From the NCBI RefSeq assembly GCF_016861695.1, contig NZ_BOLP01000007.1, forward strand, positions 86,197-150,196: a stretch of 64,000 nucleotides of DNA. The letters are read 5' to 3'. The stretch comes from Levilactobacillus andaensis. GTDB lineage: Bacteria; Bacillota; Bacilli; Lactobacillales; Lactobacillaceae. Positions 25,270 to 34,606 of the stretch are shown here, piece by piece. Position 1 is the stretch's first letter, and every line of letters begins with the position of its first letter. A program made the position numbers and the translations under genes. The notes under the pieces are model-generated. The model had not been told where the DNA came from and did no database searches. It saw only the letters and a program-made list of their open reading frames with translations.

Positions 25270-25953
25270 TTAATTTTGATGGGAGACCCGGAAGTTGTGG
25301 TGTAGTCCGGGCATGATGTGCTTGTCGGCGGCCGCGATGATGACGCCGTTAAAGAAAATCGAGTAGAGCGTTCCCACGTTGACTGAGTACATTTGGTGGG
25401 TGTTGATGACACAGATGGCAATCATGATGATTGCGGGGATGAAATCAACGTATTGTGACGCCGTGGCGCGGCCACCGAGGTACATGAATCGGAGAATGTT
25501 AGACGTATCATCGTTAGGATGCATAACCAGATTTGCTCGCTGGTAAATGGAGATTGAGCTGGCAAAGATGGTGACGCCAATGATACTGATCAGCATTCGC
25601 CAACCGAGCGGCAGGTCGGGAATTCCCAATTTAGCGAAGAGATCGACAAACAGGTCAATAAAATAACTAAAACAGGAAATAAAGGCGACCTCACCAATGA
25701 AACGGGGAAGGTCAATCTGCCGAATTAGAATCTGGTTCAGTAAGGCGCTGCACACGCCAATAATCAGGAGAATAACCCCGACATTACCATGAATCCAATA
25801 AGCAATGTTGACGGCCGCGGCGGTCCAAATCCCACTACCAGCATTGGTTGAAACGCTCAGTGCATTGCCAAAAGCGTTTAACACCAGGCCAATCAAGAGG
25901 GCCACAACCCGATAAGACATGCGATTCTTCGTTTGTTGCTGTTGCAAAACCAA
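25270..25953 (-). CDS. YczE/YitT-like multi-pass membrane protein
   Basis: 227 residues with about five to six transmembrane segments, beginning YRVVALLIGLVLNAFGNALS and containing the Asn/Gly-rich N-terminal stretch seen in the YczE/YyaS/YitT group (membrane proteins of unknown transport role). The frame starts at a TTG after AGGGG; the ATG at residue 12 is an alternative. Followed by a good terminator. Confidence 0.65.
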   Translation of the reverse strand: MVLQQQQTKNRMSYRVVALLIGLVLNAFGNALSVSTNAGSGIWTAAAVNIAYWIHGNVGVILLIIGVCSALLNQILIRQIDLPRFIGEVAFISCFSYFIDLFVDLFAKLGIPDLPLGWRMLISIIGVTIFASSISIYQRANLVMHPNDDTSNILRFMYLGGRATASQYVDFIPAIIMIAICVINTHQMYSVNVGTLYSIFFNGVIIAAADKHIMPGLHHNFRVSHQN

Positions 25954-26125
25954 TCACCCCTACGGAATTTTCCGGTTGCGCTATTGTTTCATTAGGATTG
26001 GGGGTGTCGATGATGGTTAGGATGATATGGCAGCCTCGGAAACGTATTCGTCAAGGTAGTCCCTTGATGAACACACGTAATGAATAAACATAGACGCAGC
26101 GGATATTTATTAATTTACTATACAA

Positions 26126-26167
26126 AAAAATCAGCAACCACGAAGTTAACTTCGTGAAAGCTGATTA
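26126..26167 (-). terminator. Terminator of tRNA-Lys
   Basis: AATCAGC and CACGAAGTT arms pair across GTT AAC in the centre; on the minus strand it ends in seven T. Confidence 0.85.
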
Positions 26168-26175
26168 GTAAGTGA

Positions 26176-26248
26176 TGGGCAGTCAGGGGATCGAACCCTG
26201 GACCCACGGATTAAGAGTCCGTTGCTCTGCCAGCTGAGCTAACTGCCC
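26176..26248 (-). tRNA. tRNA-Lys (CUU)
   Basis: 73 nt on the minus strand. Acceptor arms GGGCAGT / ACTGCCC, D-arm GCTCAGCTGGCAGAGC, anticodon arm ACGGA-CTCTTAA-TCCGT with anticodon CTT, T-arm with GGTTCGATCC. CCA is not encoded. Confidence 0.97.
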
Positions 26249-26290
26249 ATGTGATTAAGTTGTCGTATGTCTTCCATATCAACGAGAACT

Positions 26291-26319
26291 ATCATATCAT
26301 GCAGATGGGGGGTGCGCAA
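26291..26319 (-). promoter_or_regulatory. Promoter of tRNA-Lys
   Basis: Minus strand TTGCGC, 17-nt spacer, TATGAT, about 45 nt before the tRNA. Confidence 0.65.
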
Positions 26320-26559
26320 CCCCTTTTTAGAAAAAAGTTGATTTTTATTCAAAAATATTGAGTATTTTATCAAACGTAGCGGCGGGAAACCCGCGGAATA
26401 CCGGGAAATTGCCGCTATATTTTTGGTGATGAAAAAAATTTAAAAAAATCTCGTCTTTCTGTTTTTCGGGGTCTTAGCTAACGGACAGTAGGGACTTTAG
26501 CCGGCCAAAAAAGTTAAAATTATTTTCTAACGCGCAAAATTTCGCGCAAATTGCAAGAA
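26320..26559. other. AT-rich intergenic region between tRNA-Lys and the IS30 element
   Basis: No gene seen. A hairpin with TAGCGGC / GCCGCTA closing arms lies at about 26378-26420. CGCGCAAAATTTCGC (26531-26545) recurs at 27787-27801 on the other side of the IS, each 14 bp from the IS end. Confidence 0.4.
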
Positions 26560-27772
26560 CAAGTTAGTCACTAGGACCAAATACTAATACCAAGGGAATC
26601 TCAGGGCTTGGAGCTGGGTGTGATCATTGGGCTGAGCTTAGCCGCAGGCGGCAGCGAAGCACTCGGCAGGTGACCGGTAGTCGAGTTGGCGACGAGGCAT
26701 GTTGTTCAGCTTGTCAGCGGTCTTAGCGACATCAGCTGGACTAACGGCATCAAGCGACTCGCCCTTAGGAAAGTCGCGGCGAACCATGCGGTTGTGGACT
26801 TCATTAGTACCACGTTCACTGGAGGTATACGGATGCGTAAAGTAGACCGGTGCGACTGATGACATCACTTGAGAAAGGGTCGCAAACTTTGGGCCGTTGT
26901 CCGCAGTCATTGACTTGATGATATCTCCGTATTCAGCGATGATTGCTTTCATGATGTAGGCCACGGAATCGGCGTCACGGCCATCAATCAGTCGGATAAT
27001 CTGAAAGCGGGTTTGACGCTCAATCAGGGTCATAATGACGTTCTCTTGGCCGTCACGCTTACCAACAATGGTATCAACCTCAAAGTGGCCAAACTCTTCA
27101 CGTGTCGCCACTTCAGCGGGCCGTTCTTCAATGCTTAATCCCAGCAGACGGCTGTTTTTATGAACGGCGTGCTTGGGAAGTCGGCGACTCATCTTCTCAG
27201 CGAGATCCAAGTTACAGACCTCTAAGAGTTGTTCGTCGATGTACTTATACAGCGTTTTGGTGCAGACCATCTCGTCAGAACGAAAGAGTCCCAACGCTTT
27301 GGCTCGACCCACAGCAGCATCTGGTTCCCAGCCATCAGTTTTAAAGTGCTCAACAAAGAACGCTAAGAAGGCTAGAACCTGATGGAACTTACAAGGACGA
27401 TGACAGGCCTTACGCTTCTCGTGATACCGCTGTTCAGCCAAGTCCGCCACGTAGATCTCGTAGAACTTTTCCTTACCGTTAACCAGCTGTTTATTGGTCA
27501 CTAAGCCTCGCTTGATCTCGTTGTTTATAGTCTGTGCACTGACACCAATCAGTTCAGCAATCTTACGGCGAGAATACCCGTCGTGATTGAAGTAGACCTC
27601 AATGTTTCCGCGCTCTTTCAAAGTTAGGTGGTGACCCTTGGGACGATTCATGGTAAGCTGTTCTTGCATCAAGACGAATCCCTCTTTCATTGTTTGTGTG
27701 AGAACTCCAATGATACCTGAGATTTACGTCTTGGTGTATTTATTTTGTCCTAAATTCTAAGTGGCTAACTTG
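26560..27772 (-). mobile_element. IS30-family insertion sequence
   Basis: One transposase gene flanked by imperfect inverted ends: CAAGTTAGTCACTAGGAC on the left, and on the right the reverse complement of a stretch reading CAAGTTAGCCAC then TTTAGGAC. No clear target duplication is visible. Boundaries are estimates from the inverted ends. Confidence 0.7.
26638..27669 (-). CDS. IS30-family transposase
   Basis: 343 residues from the ATG at 27669, preceded by GAGGG; the frame opens 21 nt earlier without an RBS. N-terminal HTH (HLTLKERGNIEVYFNHDGYS, RRKIAELIGVSAQTINNEI), then the DDE core: FEVDTIVG, MTADNGPKF and ERGTNEVHN followed by RRDFPKG. All three acidic residues are present, so it may be active. 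It cuts and joins the IS ends. Confidence 0.92.
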   Translation of the reverse strand: MQEQLTMNRPKGHHLTLKERGNIEVYFNHDGYSRRKIAELIGVSAQTINNEIKRGLVTNKQLVNGKEKFYEIYVADLAEQRYHEKRKACHRPCKFHQVLAFLAFFVEHFKTDGWEPDAAVGRAKALGLFRSDEMVCTKTLYKYIDEQLLEVCNLDLAEKMSRRLPKHAVHKNSRLLGLSIEERPAEVATREEFGHFEVDTIVGKRDGQENVIMTLIERQTRFQIIRLIDGRDADSVAYIMKAIIAEYGDIIKSMTADNGPKFATLSQVMSSVAPVYFTHPYTSSERGTNEVHNRMVRRDFPKGESLDAVSPADVAKTADKLNNMPRRQLDYRSPAECFAAACG

Positions 27773-28170
27773 ATTATAAAATTCGCCGCGCAAAATTTCG
27801 CTGAAATTCGGTGAATTATTCCCCGGTTATGGAGTTAACCACCGCTGAACGCAGAAATTATTTCTTAATTCTAGCTAAACGAACAACTAATTCAAAATTA
27901 ATCAAATCAACTATTCAAGCAACAAATTAAAAGCCGACACCAACTGCTCAATAGTTACCGCAGTTCGCTTGCTGCCGAAAGTCGAGAAAAAAACAGGGGT
28001 GATTGCAAACTCATTCTGAATACGCACCTACCCCCCCCGGAGAAAATCTGACTAAGTTTTCACGCGTTACCAGCCCAAATGAGTCATCCACATTGCAAAT
28101 ATTAAGAACCGCATCTTATTTCCCGGGAAATAGTTCGTTAAGGGAAGCTTAAATCCCTAGTAGAACGGGA
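27773..28170. other. Intergenic region upstream of the wal operon
   Basis: No gene or clear regulatory element seen. AT-rich, with a run of eight C near 28035, and the second copy of CGCGCAAAATTTCGC at 27787-27801. Confidence 0.4.
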
Positions 28171-28199
28171 CTGAAACGCGCCTCATGATGTGTTATAAT
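28171..28199 (+). promoter_or_regulatory. Promoter of the walRKHIJ operon
   Basis: CTGAAA (28171-28176), 17-nt spacer, TATAAT (28194-28199) with an upstream TGT extended -10. Confidence 0.65.
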
Positions 28200-28205
28200 T
28201 CAGGT

Positions 28206-28443
28206 AGCGTTCTTTTCCCGGCACTGGAAAGTTATCAGGTCGGGCAACGCGACCTTTAAAAACCACCGGGTCAGCAACAAAGACTGACCCATTATTCCTT
28301 GACTTTAAACGAAGAAACATAACCGTACATTAATCGTAGTGGCCCCATTGACGGTGGTAGTATGACACCCAACGGCCGGCCTGCCGGTAATCCTGCAATT
28401 ATCGGACCCATCTGTATTTCCCTTTAAGGAGGAAATTTTTACT
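28206..28443 (+). promoter_or_regulatory. Long 5' leader of walR
   Basis: About 240 nt of untranslated leader with hairpins GGTCG / CGACC and GGGTCAG / CTGACCC and no strong T-run between promoter and gene. AAGGAGG lies just before the start. The length suggests post-transcriptional control; no known riboswitch was recognised. Confidence 0.4.
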
Positions 28444-29160
28444 ATGCCTAAGAAAATTCTCGTTGTTGATGATGAAAAGCCGATTACTGATATCATGAAG
28501 TTTAACCTTGAAAAAGAGGGCTATGAAGTTGACGTGGCCTACGACGGAGAAGCCGCCATTCAACAGGTCGAAGAGGGGAACCCCGACCTAGTGATCCTTG
28601 ATTTGATGTTGCCAAAAGTTGACGGACTGGAAGTTGCCCGTGAGATCCGTAAGAAGCATGACATGCCCATCATCATGGTGACCGCTAAGGATTCTGAATT
28701 GGACAAGGTCCTCGGCCTCGAATTGGGTGCCGACGACTACGTGACCAAGCCATTCTCTAACCGGGAACTGGTTGCGCGGGTCAAGGCCAACTTACGGCGG
28801 CAAAATACCGCAGCGCACGCCCAACCCGAAGAACCTGAGAACCAAGACATTGAGATCGGTGATCTGACGATTCATCCAGAAGCCTATTCTGTGTCCAAAC
28901 GCGGGGCCAACATTGAGTTGACCCACCGGGAGTTTGAGCTACTGCACTACCTGGCCCAACATATTGGCCAAGTCATGACCCGTGAACACCTGTTACAGAC
29001 GGTGTGGGGCTACGACTACTTTGGTGACGTGCGGACCGTGGATGTGACCGTTCGGCGGCTCAGAGAAAAGATTGAAGATGCGCCGAGTCACCCAACGTGG
29101 TTAGTGACGCGGCGGGGTGTCGGTTACTACTTACGGAACCCGGATTCCGACCAGGCTTAA
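28444..29160 (+). CDS. walR: Essential response regulator WalR (YycF)
   Basis: 238 residues, OmpR class. Receiver domain 1-120 with phospho-acceptor Asp53 ([13 protein letters not shown]), acidic DD at 9-10 and Lys near 104. Winged-helix DNA-binding domain from about 135, ending [20 protein letters not shown] then [10 protein letters not shown]. Phosphorylated by WalK, it controls autolysins and wall turnover. First gene of walRKHIJ. Confidence 0.97.
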   Translation: MPKKILVVDDEKPITDIMKFNLEKEGYEVDVAYDGEAAIQQVEEGNPDLVILDLMLPKVDGLEVAREIRKKHDMPIIMVTAKDSELDKVLGLELGADDYVTKPFSNRELVARVKANLRRQNTAAHAQPEEPENQDIEIGDLTIHPEAYSVSKRGANIELTHREFELLHYLAQHIGQVMTREHLLQTVWGYDYFGDVRTVDVTVRRLREKIEDAPSHPTWLVTRRGVGYYLRNPDSDQA

Positions 29161-29204
29161 GCTAGCGGTAACGCTAAATCTCGCATTGAGGAGTATGTGA
29201 CTTC

Positions 29205-31061
29205 GTGAATAGTAAAATAAAATTTTTCCAGTCGATTCACTTTAAAATCGCGCTGGTCTTCGCGCTACTCCTACTATTGACGCTGGAGATCGTCGGTGCC
29301 GTGTTCGTGCGGCAGTTGGAGCGGCAAAATTTAAACACCTTTAAAGCCCAACAGGTCGTGCAAACGTACATCGTCAACCGTTTTTCTGACGAGTTGTCGA
29401 CGACCAGTACGACCAAGGCCGATAAGCAGATCAAGTCGACATTGTCTGAAATCAACAATACCAATAACGCTCAGATTCGGGTCATCGACAACAAGGGGAC
29501 CATTCGGGGAACCAATGAAGTCGATAATCAGGGGATCGTTGGGCAAAAAACAACCGATAACAACATTAAAAACGCCATTTATAATAACCGCGACGTGGTT
29601 CGGACGACTTATAATTCGCAGAATAATAGCCGTTACTACACCACGATTACGCGGCTGATTCGTACTCAGGGAAATAACAGCGAATTGGTCGGGGTTATTT
29701 ACATGCGGTCGAGTCTGGATTCGGTCTATCAAAATATCAATCAAATCACGCTGATCTACTTCTCAGCAACGTTTGTGGCGATTATTTTGGGACTGGTCAT
29801 GGCCATCATTATTTCCCGGGCAATTACGCGACCAATTGATGAAATGAAGAAACAAACGCTACGCATTGCGCGGGGGGACTATTCCGGACACGTCCACGTC
29901 TACGGCAACGATGAGCTGGGACAACTGGCGAGTGCCGTCAATAACCTGTCCGTGCGGGTCGAAGAGGCCCAAGAGTCGACTGAGTCCGAACGGCGGCGGC
30001 TGGATTCCGTCATGGCCCACATGACCGACGGGGTTATCGCCACCGATCGCCGGGGAAACGTGACCATCATCAACGAAACGGCCACAAGCTTCCTGGATAC
30101 CGATACGGACGATGCGGTTGGTAAATCCATTCTGGATCTCTTGGCGATTCGCGATGACTACACGTTGCGCGAACTGCTGGAAGACCCGGACGATTTAGTC
30201 TTGGATTTTTCGACCAAGGAACACGACCTCATCTTGCAGGCCTATTTCTCACTGATTCAGCGGGAGTCCGGCTTCATTTCCGGGCTGGTCTGTGTCTTGC
30301 ATGATGTCACCGAACAACAAAAGATCGATCAGGACCGCAAGGAATTCGTGTCTAACGTCTCGCATGAACTGCGGACGCCGTTGACCAGTGTCCGGGCTTA
30401 CATCGAATCGCTGTCCGAAGGGGCCTGGAAGGATCCCGAGGTGGCGCCGCAATTCTTGAAGGTTACCCAAGAGGAAACCGACCGAATGATTCGAATGATC
30501 AATGACCTGTTGACCTTGTCACGGATGGATTCCGGGACGCAAAAGGTCGATCTCGAAATGGTCAACTTAAACGAGCTCTTTAACTATGTCCTCGACCGCT
30601 TTGACATGATGCTGAAGCAAGACGACCGGCCAGAGAAGACCTATACCATCAAACGTGACTTCACTAAGCGCGACTTGTGGGTTGAGATCGACACCGACCG
30701 GTTCACGCAGGTGTTGGACAACTTAATGAATAACGCCATCAAGTACTCACCAGATGGTGGGGTCGTGACGGCGCGCTTGCTGGAGACGCACAACAACGTT
30801 ATTCTTAGCGTCTCTGATCAAGGACTGGGGATTCCACGGGCAGATATTCCGCGGATCTTCGACCGATTCTATCGGGTCGACAAGGCGCGTTCACGGGCCC
30901 AAGGCGGGACTGGACTTGGGTTAGCCATCTCAAAGGAAGTTGTTCAGATGTTGGGCGGCCGAATTTGGGTCGACAGCCGCGAAGGTCGCGGGTCAACGTT
31001 CTACATTTCCTTGCCTTACAAGCCGTACGATGAGGAGGATCTCTGGGATGAAGATAACTAA
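29205..31061 (+). CDS. walK: Sensor histidine kinase WalK (YycG)
   Basis: 618 residues, GTG start after TGAGGAG. First transmembrane helix at about 12-32, an extracytoplasmic sensor domain to about 180, second helix at 182-205, HAMP, PAS (about 265-370), HisKA with the phospho-accepting His in VSHELRTPLTS, and HATPase (NNAIKYSPDGG, DQGLGIP, GGTGLGLAIS). Senses the wall or lipid II state and phosphorylates WalR. Its last codons overlap walH by 14 nt. Confidence 0.96.
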   Translation: MNSKIKFFQSIHFKIALVFALLLLLTLEIVGAVFVRQLERQNLNTFKAQQVVQTYIVNRFSDELSTTSTTKADKQIKSTLSEINNTNNAQIRVIDNKGTIRGTNEVDNQGIVGQKTTDNNIKNAIYNNRDVVRTTYNSQNNSRYYTTITRLIRTQGNNSELVGVIYMRSSLDSVYQNINQITLIYFSATFVAIILGLVMAIIISRAITRPIDEMKKQTLRIARGDYSGHVHVYGNDELGQLASAVNNLSVRVEEAQESTESERRRLDSVMAHMTDGVIATDRRGNVTIINETATSFLDTDTDDAVGKSILDLLAIRDDYTLRELLEDPDDLVLDFSTKEHDLILQAYFSLIQRESGFISGLVCVLHDVTEQQKIDQDRKEFVSNVSHELRTPLTSVRAYIESLSEGAWKDPEVAPQFLKVTQEETDRMIRMINDLLTLSRMDSGTQKVDLEMVNLNELFNYVLDRFDMMLKQDDRPEKTYTIKRDFTKRDLWVEIDTDRFTQVLDNLMNNAIKYSPDGGVVTARLLETHNNVILSVSDQGLGIPRADIPRIFDRFYRVDKARSRAQGGTGLGLAISKEVVQMLGGRIWVDSREGRGSTFYISLPYKPYDEEDLWDEDN

Positions 31062-32349
31062 AGTATTCTTACCACTGGGATTGACCCTTGCCGTCGTCGT
31101 GAGTGTGACGCTGTCCGCCATGATTTGGACGAACCCAGCGCAGTATGAACGTAACCGTCAGCGGAGTTCGAATACACCGACAACGGAGCTGAACACGCGG
31201 CCGCAAAAGGACGTGTATTTGCCGACGCAGGTCTTGTATAGCAACGACTTAGGGAATCAAGAACTGTTGAATAACCGCAAAGTTAATTTGACCACGGAGA
31301 TTCGCGAGTCCTTGGCTAAATGGGACTTGGGTCGGGTACAAAAGATTCGGGTCGATTCGCAGACGGATTACATGCACTACCTGAATATGAAGAGTAGTAT
31401 TTTGATGTCGTACGCGGCACCGATCAACGTTAAAATGTTTAATAAGGTTTTTGGCAGCAGTTTAAATCGTAACAACGCCGAGATTTCGCGGATCATGATC
31501 CCCTTGAATGACAGTAAGCACCTGTACCTGTTGAACGACAAGAATCAGGAGGTCTATCAGGTCACGGTGCGCGACCGCAACGTCAAGGAACTCCGCAAGA
31601 TTCTAAAGGAGAACCTATTTCGGATCAACGTGAAGATGCAGTGGCTGAACAAAGAAGCCGTGCCTTACGTGACCGATAGTGTGACGGTGCCGTCTTACAG
31701 CTACTTGGTCAACCAGCAGTCCACGGACTACTTTACGACGCGCCTCCTGAATAAAGGGGAGTCGACCAACGTTTCGGCCAAGAAGAATAAGGACAATACC
31801 ATCTATAGTGATGGGGCATCGCGGCAATTGACGGTCTACAACAAGCGCGGGACGGCGTTGTTCGAGGACTATAGTGCCTTGCAGTCGACGTTTACGTTCA
31901 GTCAGGCGCTGACGGCCAGCTATAGCGCGGTCAAGTCCATTGGGATTCCGATGGAAAACTTGCGCTACTACGGCTACAACGATGCGAAGTCGACGGTCAC
32001 GTACCGGAGCTTCGTTGAAGGGTTCCCCATTTTTAATCAAAGTAATTACGGCGCGGCCCGGATTCAAATGTTGTCGCAGGGTGTCCGGCGGTATAACTTC
32101 TCGTTGTACAGTCTGCAGGTCCCTGTGCCAACCGATAGAAAGGCCGTTTCACTGCCAAGCACGCAGCATGTGATGACTCAATTGATTGCGGCGGGCTACA
32201 ACAAACGGCACATTTCGACCGTGCAGTTAGGGTATCAGTGGGTGACATCGACGTCATCCGATAAGGTGGTCAACTTGACGCCAACCTGGTACGTTTACTA
32301 CAACGGGAGCTGGAAGACCTACACGCAACTGCTGAAGCAACAGCAGTAA
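31048..32349 (+). CDS. walH: WalK regulator WalH (YycH)
   Basis: 433 residues from the ATG at 31048 with GAGGAGG 9 nt upstream, inside the 3' end of walK. One N-terminal transmembrane helix (KVFLPLGLTLAVVVSVTLSA) and a large extracytoplasmic domain. In Bacilli, WalH and WalI bind WalK in the membrane and tune its activity. Weak sequence conservation is normal; position gives most of the confidence. Confidence 0.9.
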   Translation: MKITKVFLPLGLTLAVVVSVTLSAMIWTNPAQYERNRQRSSNTPTTELNTRPQKDVYLPTQVLYSNDLGNQELLNNRKVNLTTEIRESLAKWDLGRVQKIRVDSQTDYMHYLNMKSSILMSYAAPINVKMFNKVFGSSLNRNNAEISRIMIPLNDSKHLYLLNDKNQEVYQVTVRDRNVKELRKILKENLFRINVKMQWLNKEAVPYVTDSVTVPSYSYLVNQQSTDYFTTRLLNKGESTNVSAKKNKDNTIYSDGASRQLTVYNKRGTALFEDYSALQSTFTFSQALTASYSAVKSIGIPMENLRYYGYNDAKSTVTYRSFVEGFPIFNQSNYGAARIQMLSQGVRRYNFSLYSLQVPVPTDRKAVSLPSTQHVMTQLIAAGYNKRHISTVQLGYQWVTSTSSDKVVNLTPTWYVYYNGSWKTYTQLLKQQQ

Positions 32350-32374
32350 TTCCGGTAAAGGAGGGCGGCCCAGC

Positions 32375-33232
32375 ATGGATTTTCGACGCATTGAATGGTT
32401 ATTTCTAGTGGCGTTCATCGTCATTGATATTTTCTTGTTTGTCGCCTTCCAGCGCGATACGACGGGTCAGACCGATACGACCTCAAGTAAATCCGCGGAT
32501 AGTGACACCACGATCGTTAAGGAAATGCACGCCGACGAGATTTCATTTAGCAGTCCGTCCAAGAAGAGCGGCGAGGGCTACTACATTTCTACGACCAACA
32601 ACGATGGCATTAAGAGCGAATTGACTGAGTTAAGCGACCAAACCGTTCGGTACGAAACGGATGGCCTGATCACGTCGACGTTCAAGACGCCAGTGACCAA
32701 CGTGGACATCAAGCATCCGGACAAGACGCTGGACACGGTGGTCAATAACGGCGCGCTGATCCTGTACGGGACGCATTACCTGTACAACGCGCAGCTGTCG
32801 AGTCGCAATACGATCGTCTATACGCAACACGTGACGGATGGTCAGATCTACTCGCGGTTCGGTGAGATTCGCTTCAGCATGACCAACGATGGCACGGTGA
32901 CCGGCTACACGCAGGGTTACCTGGCCAACGTGGCGACCTTGCGGGAAAAGACGGATACCATTTCCGAACGCAAGGCGCTGATCTGGCTGTACCAATATAA
33001 CCAGATCGCCAATAACACCAAGGTCATCTGGACCCAGCTGGCGTACACCCGCTACTTCGATCTGAAGAATAGCAGCGTGTACATTCCGACCTGGGTCATC
33101 GCGGTCAAAGCCAACAGCGGCAACAACGCGGGCGTCCTGCAGATCAAGCGGGTCAACGCGTTCACCGGGGCCATTCTCGATACGAACAGTAGCGTGAAGT
33201 CGGTCAGTGGTGCGACCAGCATGAGTGAATAA
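32375..33232 (+). CDS. walI: WalK regulator WalI (YycI)
   Basis: 285 residues, one N-terminal membrane anchor (WLFLVAFIVIDIFLFVAF) and an extracytoplasmic YycI domain. AAAGGAGGG lies 8 nt before the ATG. Partner of WalH in control of WalK. A weak terminator-like hairpin and a dispersed repeat follow before walJ. Confidence 0.9.
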   Translation: MDFRRIEWLFLVAFIVIDIFLFVAFQRDTTGQTDTTSSKSADSDTTIVKEMHADEISFSSPSKKSGEGYYISTTNNDGIKSELTELSDQTVRYETDGLITSTFKTPVTNVDIKHPDKTLDTVVNNGALILYGTHYLYNAQLSSRNTIVYTQHVTDGQIYSRFGEIRFSMTNDGTVTGYTQGYLANVATLREKTDTISERKALIWLYQYNQIANNTKVIWTQLAYTRYFDLKNSSVYIPTWVIAVKANSGNNAGVLQIKRVNAFTGAILDTNSSVKSVSGATSMSE

Positions 33233-33290
33233 GTTAAATTTGAAATGGGAGATGGGGGACGGTTCATGACGGACCGGCCCTTTTTCTTTG

Positions 33291-33460
33291 GGCCTGGGGC
33301 AAAAGTCTCTGGCCCGTTTTGCGCTCCGAACGTATATGGTCGAAACGTGCGACAAAAAGCAGTCAACTCCGCTTAACCCCGATAGACAAACAATCCAAGA
33401 CCAGGATTATTCGTCTATCGACGTTAATGCTCATTGACTAACCGCCTTTTGTCCCACTCT
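33291..33460. repeat. Dispersed intergenic repeat, copy 2
   Basis: Nearly identical to 15880-16050 from GCGCTCCGAACGTATAT to CCGCCTTTTGTCCCACTCT, same orientation. The 5' hairpin is less perfect here. It separates walI from walJ, so the operon may be split or processed at this point. Confidence 0.8.
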
Positions 33461-33611
33461 CCTTTTCCTTTGGACTGATATTTAGTTACAAAGCCGGCAA
33501 GATGCGGTATGATTACGGTATTGAAATTTACGTGTTCTCGGGTAAGTGGTTTGGTGGGTGTTGCAATTTGCCAATCACTACCGCGGGAATAAGAGCTAAG
33601 GAGAGGTCGAA

Positions 33612-34439
33612 TTGGATTTGCGGACGAATACAGCAGTAGCAGATGATTTACGCATCAGCGTGTTGTCCAGTGGCAGTACGGGCAACGTGTGCTACGTGGA
33701 GAGCCCCAACGAACGGATCATGATCGATGCGGGGTTGAGCGGCAAGAAGATTGAGAAATTAATGGGCGACATCGACCGCAATATGCAGGACGTCAACGCG
33801 TTATTGGTGACGCATGAGCATTCGGATCACCGCCAGGCCGTGGGAATTTTGGCGCGGCGCTATGAACAACTGAACGTGTACGCCAACCAGGGCACCTGGG
33901 ATGCAATGAGTTCGAAAATTGGCAAGGTCGACTTGGCCCAAAAGCATCTGTTTGCGCCGGACACGGTCCAGACGTTTGGCGACATCGACGTGGAAAGTTT
34001 CTCCGTGTCACATGATGCGGCGGAACCCCAATTCTACGCAATCCATTACCACGGGAAGACCTTCGTCATTTTGACCGATACCGGCTACGTTTCCGAACAC
34101 GTCGAGGGTGTGATCGCCGATGCCGACGCCTACTTGCTGGAATGCAACCATGACGTGGAAATGCTGCGGATGGGCGAATACTCATGGCCATTGAAGCAGC
34201 GAATCTTGGGCGACAAGGGTCATTTGTCAAACGAAGAGGGTGCCGATGCGTTGATGGACGTGCTGGGTAACCGGACGAAGAAAATCTATCTGGGACACCG
34301 GAGCCTGCACAATAACATGCAGTCGCTGTGTCACTTGACGGTGGCCTCGATGATGGAAAACCGGGATTTCGGCGTTGGCCACGATTTCCAGCTGATCGAC
34401 ACGAATCCGGAAGAAGCCACGCCGCTGGTTGCGCTGTAA
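33612..34439 (+). CDS. walJ: Metallo-beta-lactamase fold hydrolase WalJ (YycJ)
   Basis: 275 residues, TTG start 8 nt after AAGGAG. Zinc-binding THEHSDH at about 66-72, further His in SVSHDAA, Asp in LTDTGY, and LGHRS near the C-terminus, the full metallo-beta-lactamase set. In Bacilli WalJ links the wal operon with DNA repair or replication coordination; it is a 5' exonuclease-like enzyme. Its own promoter may lie in the 150 nt after the repeat. Confidence 0.92.
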   Translation: MDLRTNTAVADDLRISVLSSGSTGNVCYVESPNERIMIDAGLSGKKIEKLMGDIDRNMQDVNALLVTHEHSDHRQAVGILARRYEQLNVYANQGTWDAMSSKIGKVDLAQKHLFAPDTVQTFGDIDVESFSVSHDAAEPQFYAIHYHGKTFVILTDTGYVSEHVEGVIADADAYLLECNHDVEMLRMGEYSWPLKQRILGDKGHLSNEEGADALMDVLGNRTKKIYLGHRSLHNNMQSLCHLTVASMMENRDFGVGHDFQLIDTNPEEATPLVAL

Positions 34440-34578
34440 ATAGGCGACCGCGTTTTGTAAGATTCACTAAATTTTAGGACTTCAGCACCGATTCATCAAA
34501 AAAACTTCACACTCGGTCGTTATGATAGTATTTATAAACTAGACGGTCGGGGGACGTTGGCCTGCTGACCGACGAATG

Positions 34579-34606
34579 AGGAGGGTTCGCGCGTTCGCGC
34601 AATGCT
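34579..34606 (+). promoter_or_regulatory. htrA translation start region with a hairpin between SD and ATG
   Basis: AGGAGG (34579-34584) is 22 nt from the only usable start codon. Between them GCGC-GTTC-GCGC (34589-34600) can fold, leaving an effective spacing of about 10 nt. There is no alternative in-frame start. Confidence 0.55.
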
